NCBI RefSeq assembly: GCF_029269835.1
Contig: NZ_JARJBB010000017.1
Span: 58,015 to 122,014, forward strand
Direction: 5' to 3'
Length of the DNA stretch: 64,000 bases
Source of the DNA: Streptomyces tropicalis
GTDB lineage: Bacteria > Actinomycetota > Actinomycetes > Streptomycetales > Streptomycetaceae
The translations under genes and the position numbers were made by a program. Position 1 is the stretch's first letter. Every line of letters begins with the position of its first letter. This document shows, piece by piece, positions 1-8,025 of this stretch. The notes under the pieces were generated by a model that did not search any database, was not told the DNA's origin, and saw only the letters and a list, made by a program, of their open reading frames with translations.

Positions 1-272
1 AGCACGGCGCCGACCTGCAGTACGGGCGCCGGCTGCCGCGTCTTCTGCGCGAGGCCGGGCTGCAGCGGGTGGAGGCCGACGCGTACTTCCCGGTCGCGTC
101 CCCCGCCTGCACCGCTCTGGAGGCCGCGACGGTCCGTCAGATCCGCGACCGGCTCGTCACGGCGGGGCTCGCCACGGACGAGGAGATCGACCGGCATCTG
201 GCCCACGTGGCCTCGGGGACCATGGACCTGGCCACGGCGCCCATGATCTCCGCCTGGGGGCACAAGGCGTGA
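1..272 (+). CDS. SAM-dependent methyltransferase, C-terminal fragment (5' end outside window)
   Basis: The frame is open from the first bases of the window and stops at TGA 270-272, so only the last 89 or so residues are visible. The visible part contains a stretch like LPRLLREAGL followed by V-E-A-D-A-Y-F-P. This resembles the C-terminal beta-sheet edge of class I methyltransferases, where an AGL..V segment follows the catalytic core. The SAM-binding motifs would lie upstream and cannot be seen. The substrate cannot be assigned. It converges on the kinase gene at 330 and shares a hairpin terminator with it. A small-molecule methyltransferase is the best guess, but the assignment rests only on the tail. 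Confidence 0.5.
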   Translation, partial: HGADLQYGRRLPRLLREAGLQRVEADAYFPVASPACTALEAATVRQIRDRLVTAGLATDEEIDRHLAHVASGTMDLATAPMISAWGHKA

Positions 273-276
273 CGAC

Positions 277-314
277 GGGGGTGGGGGCGGTCTCGGACGA
301 CCGCACCCACCCCC
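277..314. terminator. Bidirectional hairpin terminator between convergent genes
   Basis: A 16-bp stem with one mismatch (277-292 with 299-314) and a 6-base loop lies between the methyltransferase stop (272) and the kinase stop (330). It has no T-tract, as is usual for streptomycete terminators. Its position suggests it serves both convergent genes. Confidence 0.6.
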
Positions 315-329
315 ACCCGTACCGCTCCC

Positions 330-1265
330 CTACACGGCCGGCGGCGGCCTGCCGCCGGTCCGGGCCACCGCCAGCGCACCCGCTGCGCACCCGGCGGCCG
401 CCGCGGCCTCCGGCCCCGCACCGGCCAGCAGCGCCGCGAGGAACGCCCCCGTGAAGGCGTCCCCGGCGCCGGTGGTGTCGCGGGCGGCGACGGGCACCGC
501 CGGGACCCGCCCGCGGACGGTCCCCGAGCGGGCCACCACGGCTCCGTCGGCTCCCATCGTGACGACCACCAGCTCCACGCGCCGGCTCAGCTCGCCGGCC
601 GCCTTCACGGGATCGGCAGCCCCGGCCAGCAGACACGCCTCGTCACGGCTGGGCAGCAGCACGTCCACCTGCCCGGCGAGCGCCATGAACCGCTCCACGC
701 CCAGCTCCGCGAGGAAACCGGCCGACGCCGGATCCAGGCTCACCGGCACGCCCCGTGCACGCGCCGCCGATACGAGGACCGTGACCAGCTCCCGGCTCTC
801 CTCGGAGAACAGCAGATAGCCCGACAGGTGCAGCCGGGCGACCCCGTCGAGGAGGCCGTCCGACCAGTCCCCGATGCCGAGCCGCAGTGACGCCCCGCTG
901 TCCGTGAGGAACGTCCGCTCCGCCGCGGCCCCCGCGTCGACCAGGCAGATCACCGTCCCCGTCGGCGTGTCCGCGTCCACGACGAGCCGGGGACGCACCC
1001 CCGACGCGATCAGCTCCCGCTCGTGCCAGGCGGCCGAGTCCGCGCCCACGCGTCCCAGCAGCCGTACGTCCGGGCATCCCCGGTGAGCCGCCCAGCAGGC
1101 CACGTTGGCCCCCGCGCCGCCGGGCACGGTACGGATCACGGCCGCCGTGTCGGTGCCGGTCGCACGTGGCCCCCGGAAACGCGCCACCACGTCGGTGACC
1201 ACGTCCCCGACGACGAGCAGGGCGCCGGCGGCCGCCTGCCCCGTCCGCCGCCGCGGCGTGGTCAA
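330..1265 (-). CDS. PfkB-family carbohydrate kinase, probable pseudouridine kinase (PsuK role)
   Basis: This 311-residue protein has the PfkB/ribokinase layout. An N-terminal VVGDVVTD strand is followed by the GGAGANVA substrate motif, and near the C-terminus lies DTTGAGDAF, whose last Asp is the catalytic base. The stop codon of psuG overlaps the start: TTG at 1265-1263 and TGA at 1264-1262 share four bases (TTGA). I therefore chose TTG over an in-frame GTG four codons upstream. Its coupling to psuG suggests it phosphorylates pseudouridine to pseudouridine 5'-phosphate, the PsuG substrate. The family also contains ribokinases and other nucleoside kinases, so the substrate is inferred from context only. 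Confidence 0.8.
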   Translation of the reverse strand: MTTPRRRTGQAAAGALLVVGDVVTDVVARFRGPRATGTDTAAVIRTVPGGAGANVACWAAHRGCPDVRLLGRVGADSAAWHERELIASGVRPRLVVDADTPTGTVICLVDAGAAAERTFLTDSGASLRLGIGDWSDGLLDGVARLHLSGYLLFSEESRELVTVLVSAARARGVPVSLDPASAGFLAELGVERFMALAGQVDVLLPSRDEACLLAGAADPVKAAGELSRRVELVVVTMGADGAVVARSGTVRGRVPAVPVAARDTTGAGDAFTGAFLAALLAGAGPEAAAAAGCAAGALAVARTGGRPPPAV

Positions 1266-2167
1266 CTCCGCGCCCACGCCGCGGCGACCCGCCCCGCAAG
1301 CCGCACGTTGCCGCGCACGGCGGCCAGGTTGGCGTGCAGCGAGGCGCCGTCCGTGTGCCGCACCAAATAGTCGAGCAGGAACGGCGTGACCGCCTGCCCC
1401 GTCACCCGCTCGTCCTCGCACGCGCGCAGTGCCTCGGCCAGCACCCGCGCGTGCAGCTCCGGATCGAGCTGCTCCTCCGCTGCGACCGGATGCGCGACGA
1501 CCAGGGCCGACTCCGGCATCCCGAGGGTGTCCTGCGCCCGCATCACCGCGGCCACCTCGTCCGGCGTACGCAGCGTCCAGTCCACCGGGTGCCCCGAGTC
1601 CGAGAGGTAGAAGCCGGGGAAGCGGTCCGTGCCGTACCCGGCGACCGCGACACCGAGCGTCTCCAGCCGCTGCAGGGTCGCCGGCACGTCCAGGATCGAC
1701 TTCACCCCGGCGCACACCACGGTGATCCGGGTGCGCGCCAGCAGTCCCAGGTCGGCGGACTCGTCCTGGGTCGCCGTCCACTCCCGGTGCACCCCGCCGA
1801 GCCCGCCCGTCGCGAACACCCGGATGCCCGCGCGGGCCGCCAGCAGTGCCGTCGCGGACACCGTGGTGGCCCCGCTCGCCCCCGAGGCGACGGCGAGCGG
1901 AAGGTCGCGGTGCCCCAGCTTGCGGATCCCGTCCTCGTTCGCGACCCGCTCCAGCCGGTCCTCGTCCAGGCCGACGTGCGGCCGCCCGTCCAGCACGGCG
2001 ATCGTCGCCGGGACGGCCCCCTCCTGCCGTACGGCCTCCTCCAGTTCCCGCGCCACCTGCAGATTGCGTGGGCGCGGCAGCCCATGGGCGATGATCGTGG
2101 ACTCCAGGGCCACCACCGGACGGCGCGCGTCGAGCGCCTCTCCGACCTCCGCCGACACCACCAGCAC
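1262..2167 (-). CDS. psuG: Pseudouridine-5'-phosphate glycosidase
   Basis: PsuG reversibly cleaves pseudouridine 5'-phosphate to uracil and ribose 5-phosphate in the cytoplasm. The 301-residue product opens with SAEVGEALDARRPVVALEST, close to the N-terminus of known PsuG proteins; the conserved Glu of ALEST is residue 22. It contains the GGLGGVHR and CAGVKSILD segments of the family. Length fits the usual 300-312 residues. I chose GTG 2167 because GGGAGG lies 7 bases upstream. An in-frame ATG at 2200 would add 11 residues but has a weak ribosome site. Its stop overlaps the following kinase by 4 bp, so the two steps of pseudouridine breakdown are translationally coupled. Confidence 0.9.
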   Translation of the reverse strand: MLVVSAEVGEALDARRPVVALESTIIAHGLPRPRNLQVARELEEAVRQEGAVPATIAVLDGRPHVGLDEDRLERVANEDGIRKLGHRDLPLAVASGASGATTVSATALLAARAGIRVFATGGLGGVHREWTATQDESADLGLLARTRITVVCAGVKSILDVPATLQRLETLGVAVAGYGTDRFPGFYLSDSGHPVDWTLRTPDEVAAVMRAQDTLGMPESALVVAHPVAAEEQLDPELHARVLAEALRACEDERVTGQAVTPFLLDYLVRHTDGASLHANLAAVRGNVRLAGRVAAAWARS

Positions 2168-2383
2168 GAGCCTGCCTCCCGTCTGTCGGTCCTCCCTCAT
2201 CTCTGGCGGCCCGCACGCCCCGTCAAACCCTCTTGTGTCCGCGCCGGCCACCGGCGTCGACGCCGTCCCCGCCCGTCCGGGGTCCGCGCCGGGAGGGCGG
2301 ACCCCACCGGCGCCTGCGGTGCCGTCAGGCCCTCCGGACCCGGCGCGCGGGACGAGGCGCTGAGCGGCCGGGCCGAACATGGC

Positions 2384-2938
2384 TCAGAACAGCGGTTCGG
2401 GCAGCACACCCTCCAGCGCGAGGAGTCTCCGCTTGGTCTCCAGGCCACCGCCGAATCCGCCGATCCCCCCGTCGCGCTCGACGACCCGGTGGCACGGCAC
2501 CACCACCGGGAGCGGGTTGGCGCCCATCGCCGCCCCCACCGCCTGCGCCGCACCGGGCTGTCCGACCCGGTCGGCGAGGTCCCCGTACCCGACCACGGCG
2601 CCGTACGGCACGTCCGACTCCAGGGCGCGGAGCACCTGCCGGTTGAACCCTGAGATCAGGGACCAGTCCAGCGGCAGGTCGAACGCGTGCAGCTCGCCCG
2701 CGAAATAGGCGTCGAGCTGGCGTACCGCCTCCGCCAGCAGCGGGGAGCCGGGCGCTTCGACGGGGTCGGTGCCCAGCCGGGACGCCAGCCGGGAGAGCGC
2801 CTGGTCACGCACCGCGTCCTCGGCGTGGAACACCACGTTGACCAGCCCGTGGTCCGTCGCCGCCAGCAGCAGCGGACCGATGCCGGTGCTGACGACGGCC
2901 CACACGACCCGCCGCTCGTCCTGACTTTCGCTGTCCAT
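2384..2938 (-). CDS. ogt: Methylated-DNA-protein-cysteine S-methyltransferase (Ogt/AGT)
   Basis: This 184-residue suicide DNA repair protein moves the alkyl group from O6-alkylguanine to its own cysteine. The acceptor motif PCHRV is present with Cys149. The helix-turn-helix region VPYGAVVGYGDLADRVGQPGAAQAVGAAM (about 110-138) precedes it and provides the DNA-inserting helix. The N-terminal RNase-H-like domain is intact. The ATG at 2938 lies only 6 bases after a TACCGT -10 hexamer, so the mRNA is probably leaderless. The promoter is a RecA-NDp-type damage promoter shared with uvrA and uvrB in this window. The -35 element lies inside the hairpin that terminates the neighbouring phosphodiesterase gene. 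Confidence 0.93.
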   Translation of the reverse strand: MDSESQDERRVVWAVVSTGIGPLLLAATDHGLVNVVFHAEDAVRDQALSRLASRLGTDPVEAPGSPLLAEAVRQLDAYFAGELHAFDLPLDWSLISGFNRQVLRALESDVPYGAVVGYGDLADRVGQPGAAQAVGAAMGANPLPVVVPCHRVVERDGGIGGFGGGLETKRRLLALEGVLPEPLF

Positions 2939-2944
2939 GCGACC

Positions 2945-2967
2945 ACGGTACGGCCCGCCACTGACAG
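2945..2967 (-). promoter_or_regulatory. RecA-NDp-type (PafBC-type) promoter of ogt
   Basis: On the minus strand CTGTCAGTG (2967-2959) is followed by exactly 8 bases and TACCGT (2950-2945). This matches the actinobacterial DNA-damage promoter pattern TTGTCRGTG-N8-TAnnnT apart from the first base. The ogt ATG begins 6 bases later, so a leaderless transcript is expected. Confidence 0.75.
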
Positions 2968-3008
2968 CGCCCGGGGCGCGGTCCCGCCCCGGGCGCTGTC
3001 AGTGGCGG
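2955..3008. terminator. Perfect 24-bp inverted repeat: terminator of the GDPD gene overlapping the ogt promoter
   Basis: Bases 2955-2978 pair perfectly with 2985-3008 around a 6-base loop, starting 3 bases beyond the phosphodiesterase stop codon. As RNA from the minus strand it would be a very stable terminator. The outer arm also contains the CTGTCAGTG element of the ogt promoter, so one sequence serves as an end signal and as a -35 region. Confidence 0.75.
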
Positions 3009-3010
3009 AG

Positions 3011-3880
3011 TCAGACCGAGTTCAGTGCGTCGCGCACCACGTCGGGCCGGTTGGTGATGATCCCGTCGACGCCGTAGCCGGCCACCTTCCGGGCGTCGGC
3101 GGCCCGGTCGACGGTCCAGGCGAAGACCCGCAGCGGCCGGTGGTGCGCTCCGAGGACGGAGTGGACGGTCCCCACGTAGTCGGCCGAGAGCGTGCCCCAG
3201 GGCGGGTTGACCATGTCCACGAACGTCGCGTACCGGCGCAGGTCCGCCGCCGCGGGCCGGCCGAGGAGGGCCGTCGGCACCGCCGGGTCGAGCGCGTGCA
3301 CGATCCGCACGCTGTCGGCGCTGAAGCTCTGCACGATCAGCCGGTCCGCCAGGTGCCGGCGGTCGAGCCAGCCCTCGTTGGCGAGGAGCCTGAGGATCTG
3401 CCGCTCGATGCCCGGGTAGAGCTGCGGGTTCTTCACCTCCAGGAGCAGCTTCTCGTGGTTGTGCTCCACCCGGCGCATGTACTGGGCCAGCGTCGGCACG
3501 CGCGTGCCCCGGTACCGGGGGGAGAACCAGCTGCCCGCGTCCAGGCGGGCGATCTCCGCCGCGGTGAAGTCCTTCACCTTCCACGGGGCCCGGCCCGGGA
3601 AGACCTGCTCGACATCGGTCGTCCGCGCCAGGCTGTCGTCGTGGAGGACGACGAGCCGGCCGTCCTTGGTGCGCTGCACGTCGTTCTCGACCCAGGGGAT
3701 GCCCAGTGCGGCCGCCCGGTCGATGGCGGGCAGGGTGTTCTCGGGTGCGTAGGCGGAGGCGCCCCGGTGGGCGACGATCACGGGCCGCGCGTGGGCGGCG
3801 GCCTCGGCGGGGGAGGTGGGGCAGACCAGGCTCGCCCCCAGGAGCGCGGTGGTCGTGGCGGCAACTGCACGCGCGTGCAT
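3011..3880 (-). CDS. Secreted glycerophosphoryl diester phosphodiesterase
   Basis: This 289-residue enzyme should hydrolyse glycerophosphodiesters to an alcohol and glycerol 3-phosphate outside the membrane. A signal peptide (residues 1 to about 30, ending AEAAAHA) follows the ATG at 3880, which has GAGGAG 6 bases upstream. The GDPD metal and catalytic residues are visible: HRG at 38-40, PENT at 46-49, Glu65 and Asp67 in VENDVQ, and His80 in LHDD. The C-terminal half keeps the TIM-barrel segments VKNP, QSFSADSV and FAWTVD. It probably scavenges phosphate or glycerol from phospholipid or teichoic-acid debris. No Pho box was recognised upstream. Confidence 0.9.
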   Translation of the reverse strand: MHARAVAATTTALLGASLVCPTSPAEAAAHARPVIVAHRGASAYAPENTLPAIDRAAALGIPWVENDVQRTKDGRLVVLHDDSLARTTDVEQVFPGRAPWKVKDFTAAEIARLDAGSWFSPRYRGTRVPTLAQYMRRVEHNHEKLLLEVKNPQLYPGIERQILRLLANEGWLDRRHLADRLIVQSFSADSVRIVHALDPAVPTALLGRPAAADLRRYATFVDMVNPPWGTLSADYVGTVHSVLGAHHRPLRVFAWTVDRAADARKVAGYGVDGIITNRPDVVRDALNSV

Positions 3881-4158
3881 GCGGTCTCCTCGCGTCAGTC
3901 GATTACGTACAGCACCAGACTGACAGCAGAGAGTCAACGCGGGGTGCGTGCAGGATGGCCACAGATTGAATGGAGTTGCCCCGGCCCGTACACGGGTGCC
4001 GCACAACTGCGGCAAGGCCGTGTTTCTTTGCCGGAAAATCGTTCGACCATTCCGGTGGGGGTCATACTCTCAGCGTCACCCCGACCGCCCGCGACGGTCC
4101 CGAGTGGGGTGGTGTATCGCGACGTTCCGGGACGCAAGAGGGTGAAGGGCTGCCGCGC

Positions 4159-5025
4159 ATGCAGGGCACGGTCGACGGATTCAGCTACGGACTCGTCACC
4201 CCGCTGGTGGCCTTTCTGATGGCCTGTCTGGGCGGCGCGCTCGGTCTGCGGTGCACCACCCGGGCCCTGGTCGTCGCGCACTCCTGGCGGCCCGGCTGGC
4301 TCGCCCTCGCCTCCGCCGCGATCGGATCCGGCATCTGGACCTGCCACTTCATCGCCATGACCGGATTCGAGATCGCACAGGCACCGATCGGCTACGACCG
4401 GACCACGACGTACGCGAGTCTGGCCCTCGCCATCGTCATGGTCGGCGCCGGGATCTTCATCGTGGGCTACAAAGGTGCGAAGGGTTACCCGCTGTTCACC
4501 GGCGGCGCCATCACCGGTCTGGGTGTCGCCTCGATGCACTACCTGGGCATGGCGGGGATGCACTTCGACGGCTGGTTCTCGTACGACCTGCCCACGGTCG
4601 CCGCCTCCGTGGTGATCGGCGTGGTCGCCGCGACCGCGGCCCTGTGGGCGGCGGGACAGGTCCGCGGGTTCCTGTGGAGCGTGGGCGCCACCTTCGTGAT
4701 GGGCCTCGCCGTGTGCGGCATGCACTACACGGGGATGGCGGCGCTCAGCGTGCACCTGCACGGCACCGGCGACGCCGGCTCGGGCGACTCGCCGGCCGTG
4801 CTGCTCGCGCCCATGCTGATCGGACCGCTCGCGTTCCTGCTCCTCGCCGGCGTCGTCGTGATCTTCGACCCGCTGGTGGTCGTGGGCAGGCGCGACTGGG
4901 CTCCCGCCGAGGAGAAGCCGGGCGTGCCGGCCCGCGCGCTGGTGCCGCACCAGACCCGGCGCACCCTGGCCCGTCCGGCGCGCGCCCTGGACCACCAAGG
5001 GTCCGTCGGCTACCGAAACCTCTGA
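4159..5025 (+). CDS. MHYT-domain seven-helix membrane protein
   Basis: The 288-residue protein has about seven hydrophobic helices and three copies of the MHYT-type signature: CHFIAM at 62-67, MHYLGM at 126-131 and MHYTGM at 188-193. In this family the Met and His residues are proposed to bind copper and to sense oxygen, CO or NO. In many bacteria the domain is fused to GGDEF/EAL or kinase modules. Here it stands alone with a short basic, probably cytosolic tail (about 250-288), so the output partner is unknown. ATG 4159 is supported by GAAGGG about 9 bases upstream. It is followed by uvrB, which has its own promoter. Confidence 0.85.
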   Translation: MQGTVDGFSYGLVTPLVAFLMACLGGALGLRCTTRALVVAHSWRPGWLALASAAIGSGIWTCHFIAMTGFEIAQAPIGYDRTTTYASLALAIVMVGAGIFIVGYKGAKGYPLFTGGAITGLGVASMHYLGMAGMHFDGWFSYDLPTVAASVVIGVVAATAALWAAGQVRGFLWSVGATFVMGLAVCGMHYTGMAALSVHLHGTGDAGSGDSPAVLLAPMLIGPLAFLLLAGVVVIFDPLVVVGRRDWAPAEEKPGVPARALVPHQTRRTLARPARALDHQGSVGYRNL

Positions 5026-5035
5026 TCGCGGCCCA

Positions 5036-5058
5036 CTGTCAGTGGGGGGTCGTACGGT
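5036..5058 (+). promoter_or_regulatory. RecA-NDp-type damage promoter of uvrB
   Basis: CTGTCAGTG (5036-5044) is separated by exactly 8 bases from TACGGT (5053-5058). The uvrB ATG starts 7 bases later, so initiation would fall on or next to the start codon and give a leaderless message. This is the same pattern as at ogt and uvrA. Confidence 0.75.
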
Positions 5059-5065
5059 GGATGGC

Positions 5066-7225
5066 ATGCGGCCCGTTTCTCACATCGAACGCACGGTGGC
5101 GCCCTTCGAGGTCGTCAGTCCCTACCAGCCCAGCGGTGACCAGCCTCAGGCGATCACCGAGCTCGCCCGGCGCGTCGAGGCGGGCGAGAAGGACGTCGTC
5201 CTGCTCGGAGCCACGGGCACCGGCAAGTCCGCCACCACCGCGTGGATGATCGAGAAGCTCCAGCGCCCCACGCTCGTCATGGCGCCGAACAAGACACTGG
5301 CCGCACAGCTGGCCAACGAGTTCCGCGAGCTCCTCCCGAACAACGCGGTCGAGTACTTCGTCTCCTACTACGACTACTACCAGCCCGAGGCCTACGTCCC
5401 GCAGTCGGACACCTACATCGAGAAGGACTCCTCGATCAACGAGGAGGTCGAGCGCCTGCGCCACTCCGCGACGAACTCGCTGCTCACCCGCCGTGACGTC
5501 GTCGTGGTCGCCTCGGTCTCCTGCATCTACGGTCTCGGCACGCCCCAGGAGTACGTGGACCGCATGGTCCCCCTGAAGGTCGGCGACGAGCTCGACCGGG
5601 ACGAGCTGCTGCGCCGCTTCGTGGACATCCAGTACACGCGCAACGACATGGCCTTCACCCGCGGCACCTTCCGGGTCCGCGGCGACACCATCGAGATCTT
5701 CCCGGTCTACGAGGAGCTCGCGGTCCGCATCGAGATGTTCGGCGACGAGATCGAGGCGCTGTCCACACTGCACCCGCTCACCGGCGAGATCATCAGCGAC
5801 GACGAGCAGCTCTACGTGTTCCCCGCCTCGCACTACATCGCCGGCCCGGAGCGCATGGAGCGTGCCGTCAACGGCATCGAGAAGGAGCTGGCCGAGCGCC
5901 TGACCGAGCTGGAGAAGCAGGGCAAGCTCCTGGAGGCCCAGCGGCTGCGGATGCGCACCAGCTACGACATCGAGATGCTCCGCCAGATCGGCACCTGCTC
6001 CGGCGTGGAGAACTACTCGATGCACTTCGACGACCGCGCCCCCGGCACCGCGCCCAACACCCTGCTCGACTACTTCCCGGACGACTTCCTGCTGGTCGTC
6101 GACGAGTCCCATGTCACCGTGCCGCAGATCGGCGCGATGTACGAGGGGGACGCCTCCCGCAAGCGCACCCTCGTCGACCACGGCTTCCGGCTGCCCTCCG
6201 CCCTCGACAACCGCCCCCTGAAGTGGGAGGAGTTCCAGCAGCGCATCGGGCAGACGGTGTACCTGTCTGCCACCCCGGGCCCGTACGAGCTGTCCCGCTC
6301 CGACGGCCAGGTCGAGCAGATCATCCGCCCCACCGGCCTCGTCGACCCCGAGGTGGTCGTCAAGCCCACCGAGGGCCAGATCGACGACCTGGTCCACGAG
6401 ATCCGCACCCGCACCGAGCGGGACGAGCGCGTCCTGGTCACCACCCTGACGAAGAAGATGGCCGAGGACCTCACGGACTACTTCGTCGAACTCGGCATCC
6501 AGGTGCGCTACCTGCACAGCGACGTCGACACGCTCCGCCGCATCGAGCTGCTGCGGGAGCTGCGCAGCGGCGAGTACGACGTCCTCGTCGGCATCAACCT
6601 CCTGCGGGAGGGCCTGGACCTGCCCGAGGTGTCCCTCGTGGCCATCCTCGACGCCGACAAGGAGGGCTTCCTGCGCTCGGGCACCTCCCTCATCCAGACC
6701 ATCGGCCGCGCGGCGCGCAACGTCTCCGGCCAGGTCCACATGTACGCCGACAAGATCACCCCGGCGATGGAGAAGGCCATCGACGAGACCAACCGCCGCC
6801 GGGAGAAGCAGGTCGCGTACAACACCGCGCACGGCATCGACCCGCAGCCGCTGCGCAAGAAGATCAACGACATCGTGGCGCAGATCGCCCGCGAGGAGGT
6901 CGACACCGAGCAGCTCCTCGGCAGCGGCTACCGCCAGTCACGCGACGGCAAGGGTGCCAGGACGCCGGTGCCCGCGCTCGGCGACAGGGCGGCCATGGGC
7001 GCGCAGCAGGCCCCGAAGTCCGCCAAGTCCGCGAAGGGCAGGGCGAAGGAGACGGCGCCGACCGACCGTCCCGCGGCCCAGCTCGCCGAGCAGATCGAGG
7101 ACATGACGGAGCGGATGCGGGCCGCCGCCGCCGACCTGCAGTTCGAGGTGGCCGCCCGGATCCGCGACGAGGTCTCCGAGATGAAGAAGGAGCTGCGCCA
7201 GATGCGGGAGGCCGGGCTGTCCTGA
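5066..7225 (+). CDS. uvrB: Excinuclease ABC subunit B
   Basis: UvrB is the damage-verifying helicase of nucleotide excision repair. It receives DNA from UvrA and then recruits UvrC. The 719-residue product has the P-loop GATGTGKS at 48-55, the beta-hairpin YYDYYQPEAYVP at 101-112 that wedges between strands, a DESH Walker B box, the helicase motifs SATPGP and QTIGRAARN, and a C-terminal UVR segment (about 675-715) that binds UvrC. A Lys/Ala-rich linker (about 638-670) separates helicase and UVR parts. ATG 5066 was chosen because it is 7 bases from the -10 hexamer. An upstream GTG at 5042 lies inside the promoter and cannot be used by that transcript. Confidence 0.98.
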   Translation: MRPVSHIERTVAPFEVVSPYQPSGDQPQAITELARRVEAGEKDVVLLGATGTGKSATTAWMIEKLQRPTLVMAPNKTLAAQLANEFRELLPNNAVEYFVSYYDYYQPEAYVPQSDTYIEKDSSINEEVERLRHSATNSLLTRRDVVVVASVSCIYGLGTPQEYVDRMVPLKVGDELDRDELLRRFVDIQYTRNDMAFTRGTFRVRGDTIEIFPVYEELAVRIEMFGDEIEALSTLHPLTGEIISDDEQLYVFPASHYIAGPERMERAVNGIEKELAERLTELEKQGKLLEAQRLRMRTSYDIEMLRQIGTCSGVENYSMHFDDRAPGTAPNTLLDYFPDDFLLVVDESHVTVPQIGAMYEGDASRKRTLVDHGFRLPSALDNRPLKWEEFQQRIGQTVYLSATPGPYELSRSDGQVEQIIRPTGLVDPEVVVKPTEGQIDDLVHEIRTRTERDERVLVTTLTKKMAEDLTDYFVELGIQVRYLHSDVDTLRRIELLRELRSGEYDVLVGINLLREGLDLPEVSLVAILDADKEGFLRSGTSLIQTIGRAARNVSGQVHMYADKITPAMEKAIDETNRRREKQVAYNTAHGIDPQPLRKKINDIVAQIAREEVDTEQLLGSGYRQSRDGKGARTPVPALGDRAAMGAQQAPKSAKSAKGRAKETAPTDRPAAQLAEQIEDMTERMRAAAADLQFEVAARIRDEVSEMKKELRQMREAGLS

Positions 7226-7258
7226 CCGGTGCGCGGCGGTCGCGGCCGGGCGCACCGG
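7226..7258 (+). terminator. Hairpin after uvrB
   Basis: Arms CCGGTGCGC (7226-7234) and GCGCACCGG (7250-7258) flank a 15-base GC-rich loop directly after the uvrB stop codon. It has no T-run, and termination is inferred from position. Confidence 0.5.
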
Positions 7259-7391
7259 CCCGCCCGCCCCGTGTTGCAAGACCGACACAAAGTGCGGACC
7301 GGAGTGCGGGCCGGTCCGTGCTCCTGCGTAGGGTTCTGATCAACCGCGGACTCCGCGGCAACAGGGGAGTAGTCCGAGAGGGGAATCAGCC

Positions 7392-7970
7392 GTGACCGTC
7401 AACTTGACCAAGGGTCAGGCCATCAGTCTGCAGAAGAACGACGGGGGCAGCCTGAGCGCGGTCCGCATGGGTCTCGGCTGGCAGGCAGCCCCGCGCCGCG
7501 GTCTGTTCGGCTCCCGCACCCGTGAGATCGACCTCGACGCGTCCGCGGTGCTCTTCGCCGGCCAGCAGCCGGTGGACGTCGTGTTCTTCCGCCACCTGGT
7601 CAGCGACGACGGCTCCGTGCGCCACACCGGTGACAACCTGGTCGGCGGTGCGGGCCAGGGCGGCGACGACGAGGCCATCCTCGTCGACCTCGAGCGCGTC
7701 CCGGTCCACATCGACCGGATCGTCTTCACCGTGAACTCCTTCACCGGCCAGACCTTCCAGGAGGTGCAGAACGCGTTCTGCCGCCTGGTCGACGAGTCCA
7801 ACGGCCAGGAACTCGCCCGCTACACCCTCGCCGGCGGCGGCGACTACACCGCCCAGATCATGGCGAAGGTGCACCGCGCGGGCGCCGGCTGGACGATGAC
7901 GGCCATCGGTGCCCCCGCCAACGGCCGCACCTTCCAGGACCTGATGCCGGCGATCCAGCCGCACCTGTAG
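7392..7970 (+). CDS. TerD-family tellurium/stress protein
   Basis: The 192-residue product starts MTVNLTKGQAISL, the hallmark opening of TerD/TerZ/CABP proteins, and keeps the acidic calcium-binding strands (EIDLDAS, RHTGDN, GGDDE) and the LARYTLAGG motif near the C-terminus. TerD proteins are small cytoplasmic calcium-binding proteins tied to tellurite resistance, oxidative stress and, in Streptomyces, to differentiation. GTG 7392 is preceded by GAGAGGGGAAT. A TAGGGT hexamer at 7329-7334 may be its -10. It probably forms one transcript with the next gene (56-base gap), which carries a second TerD-like domain. Confidence 0.9.
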   Translation: MTVNLTKGQAISLQKNDGGSLSAVRMGLGWQAAPRRGLFGSRTREIDLDASAVLFAGQQPVDVVFFRHLVSDDGSVRHTGDNLVGGAGQGGDDEAILVDLERVPVHIDRIVFTVNSFTGQTFQEVQNAFCRLVDESNGQELARYTLAGGGDYTAQIMAKVHRAGAGWTMTAIGAPANGRTFQDLMPAIQPHL

Positions 7971-8025
7971 GCATCACGGCCCGCCGGAGCGCGGTCCACG
8001 ACAACGACACAGGGGGGCGAGGGCG

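Noticed and set aside
5042..5066. uvrB start at GTG 5042
   Set aside because: It lies inside the RecA-NDp-type promoter, before the predicted transcript start.
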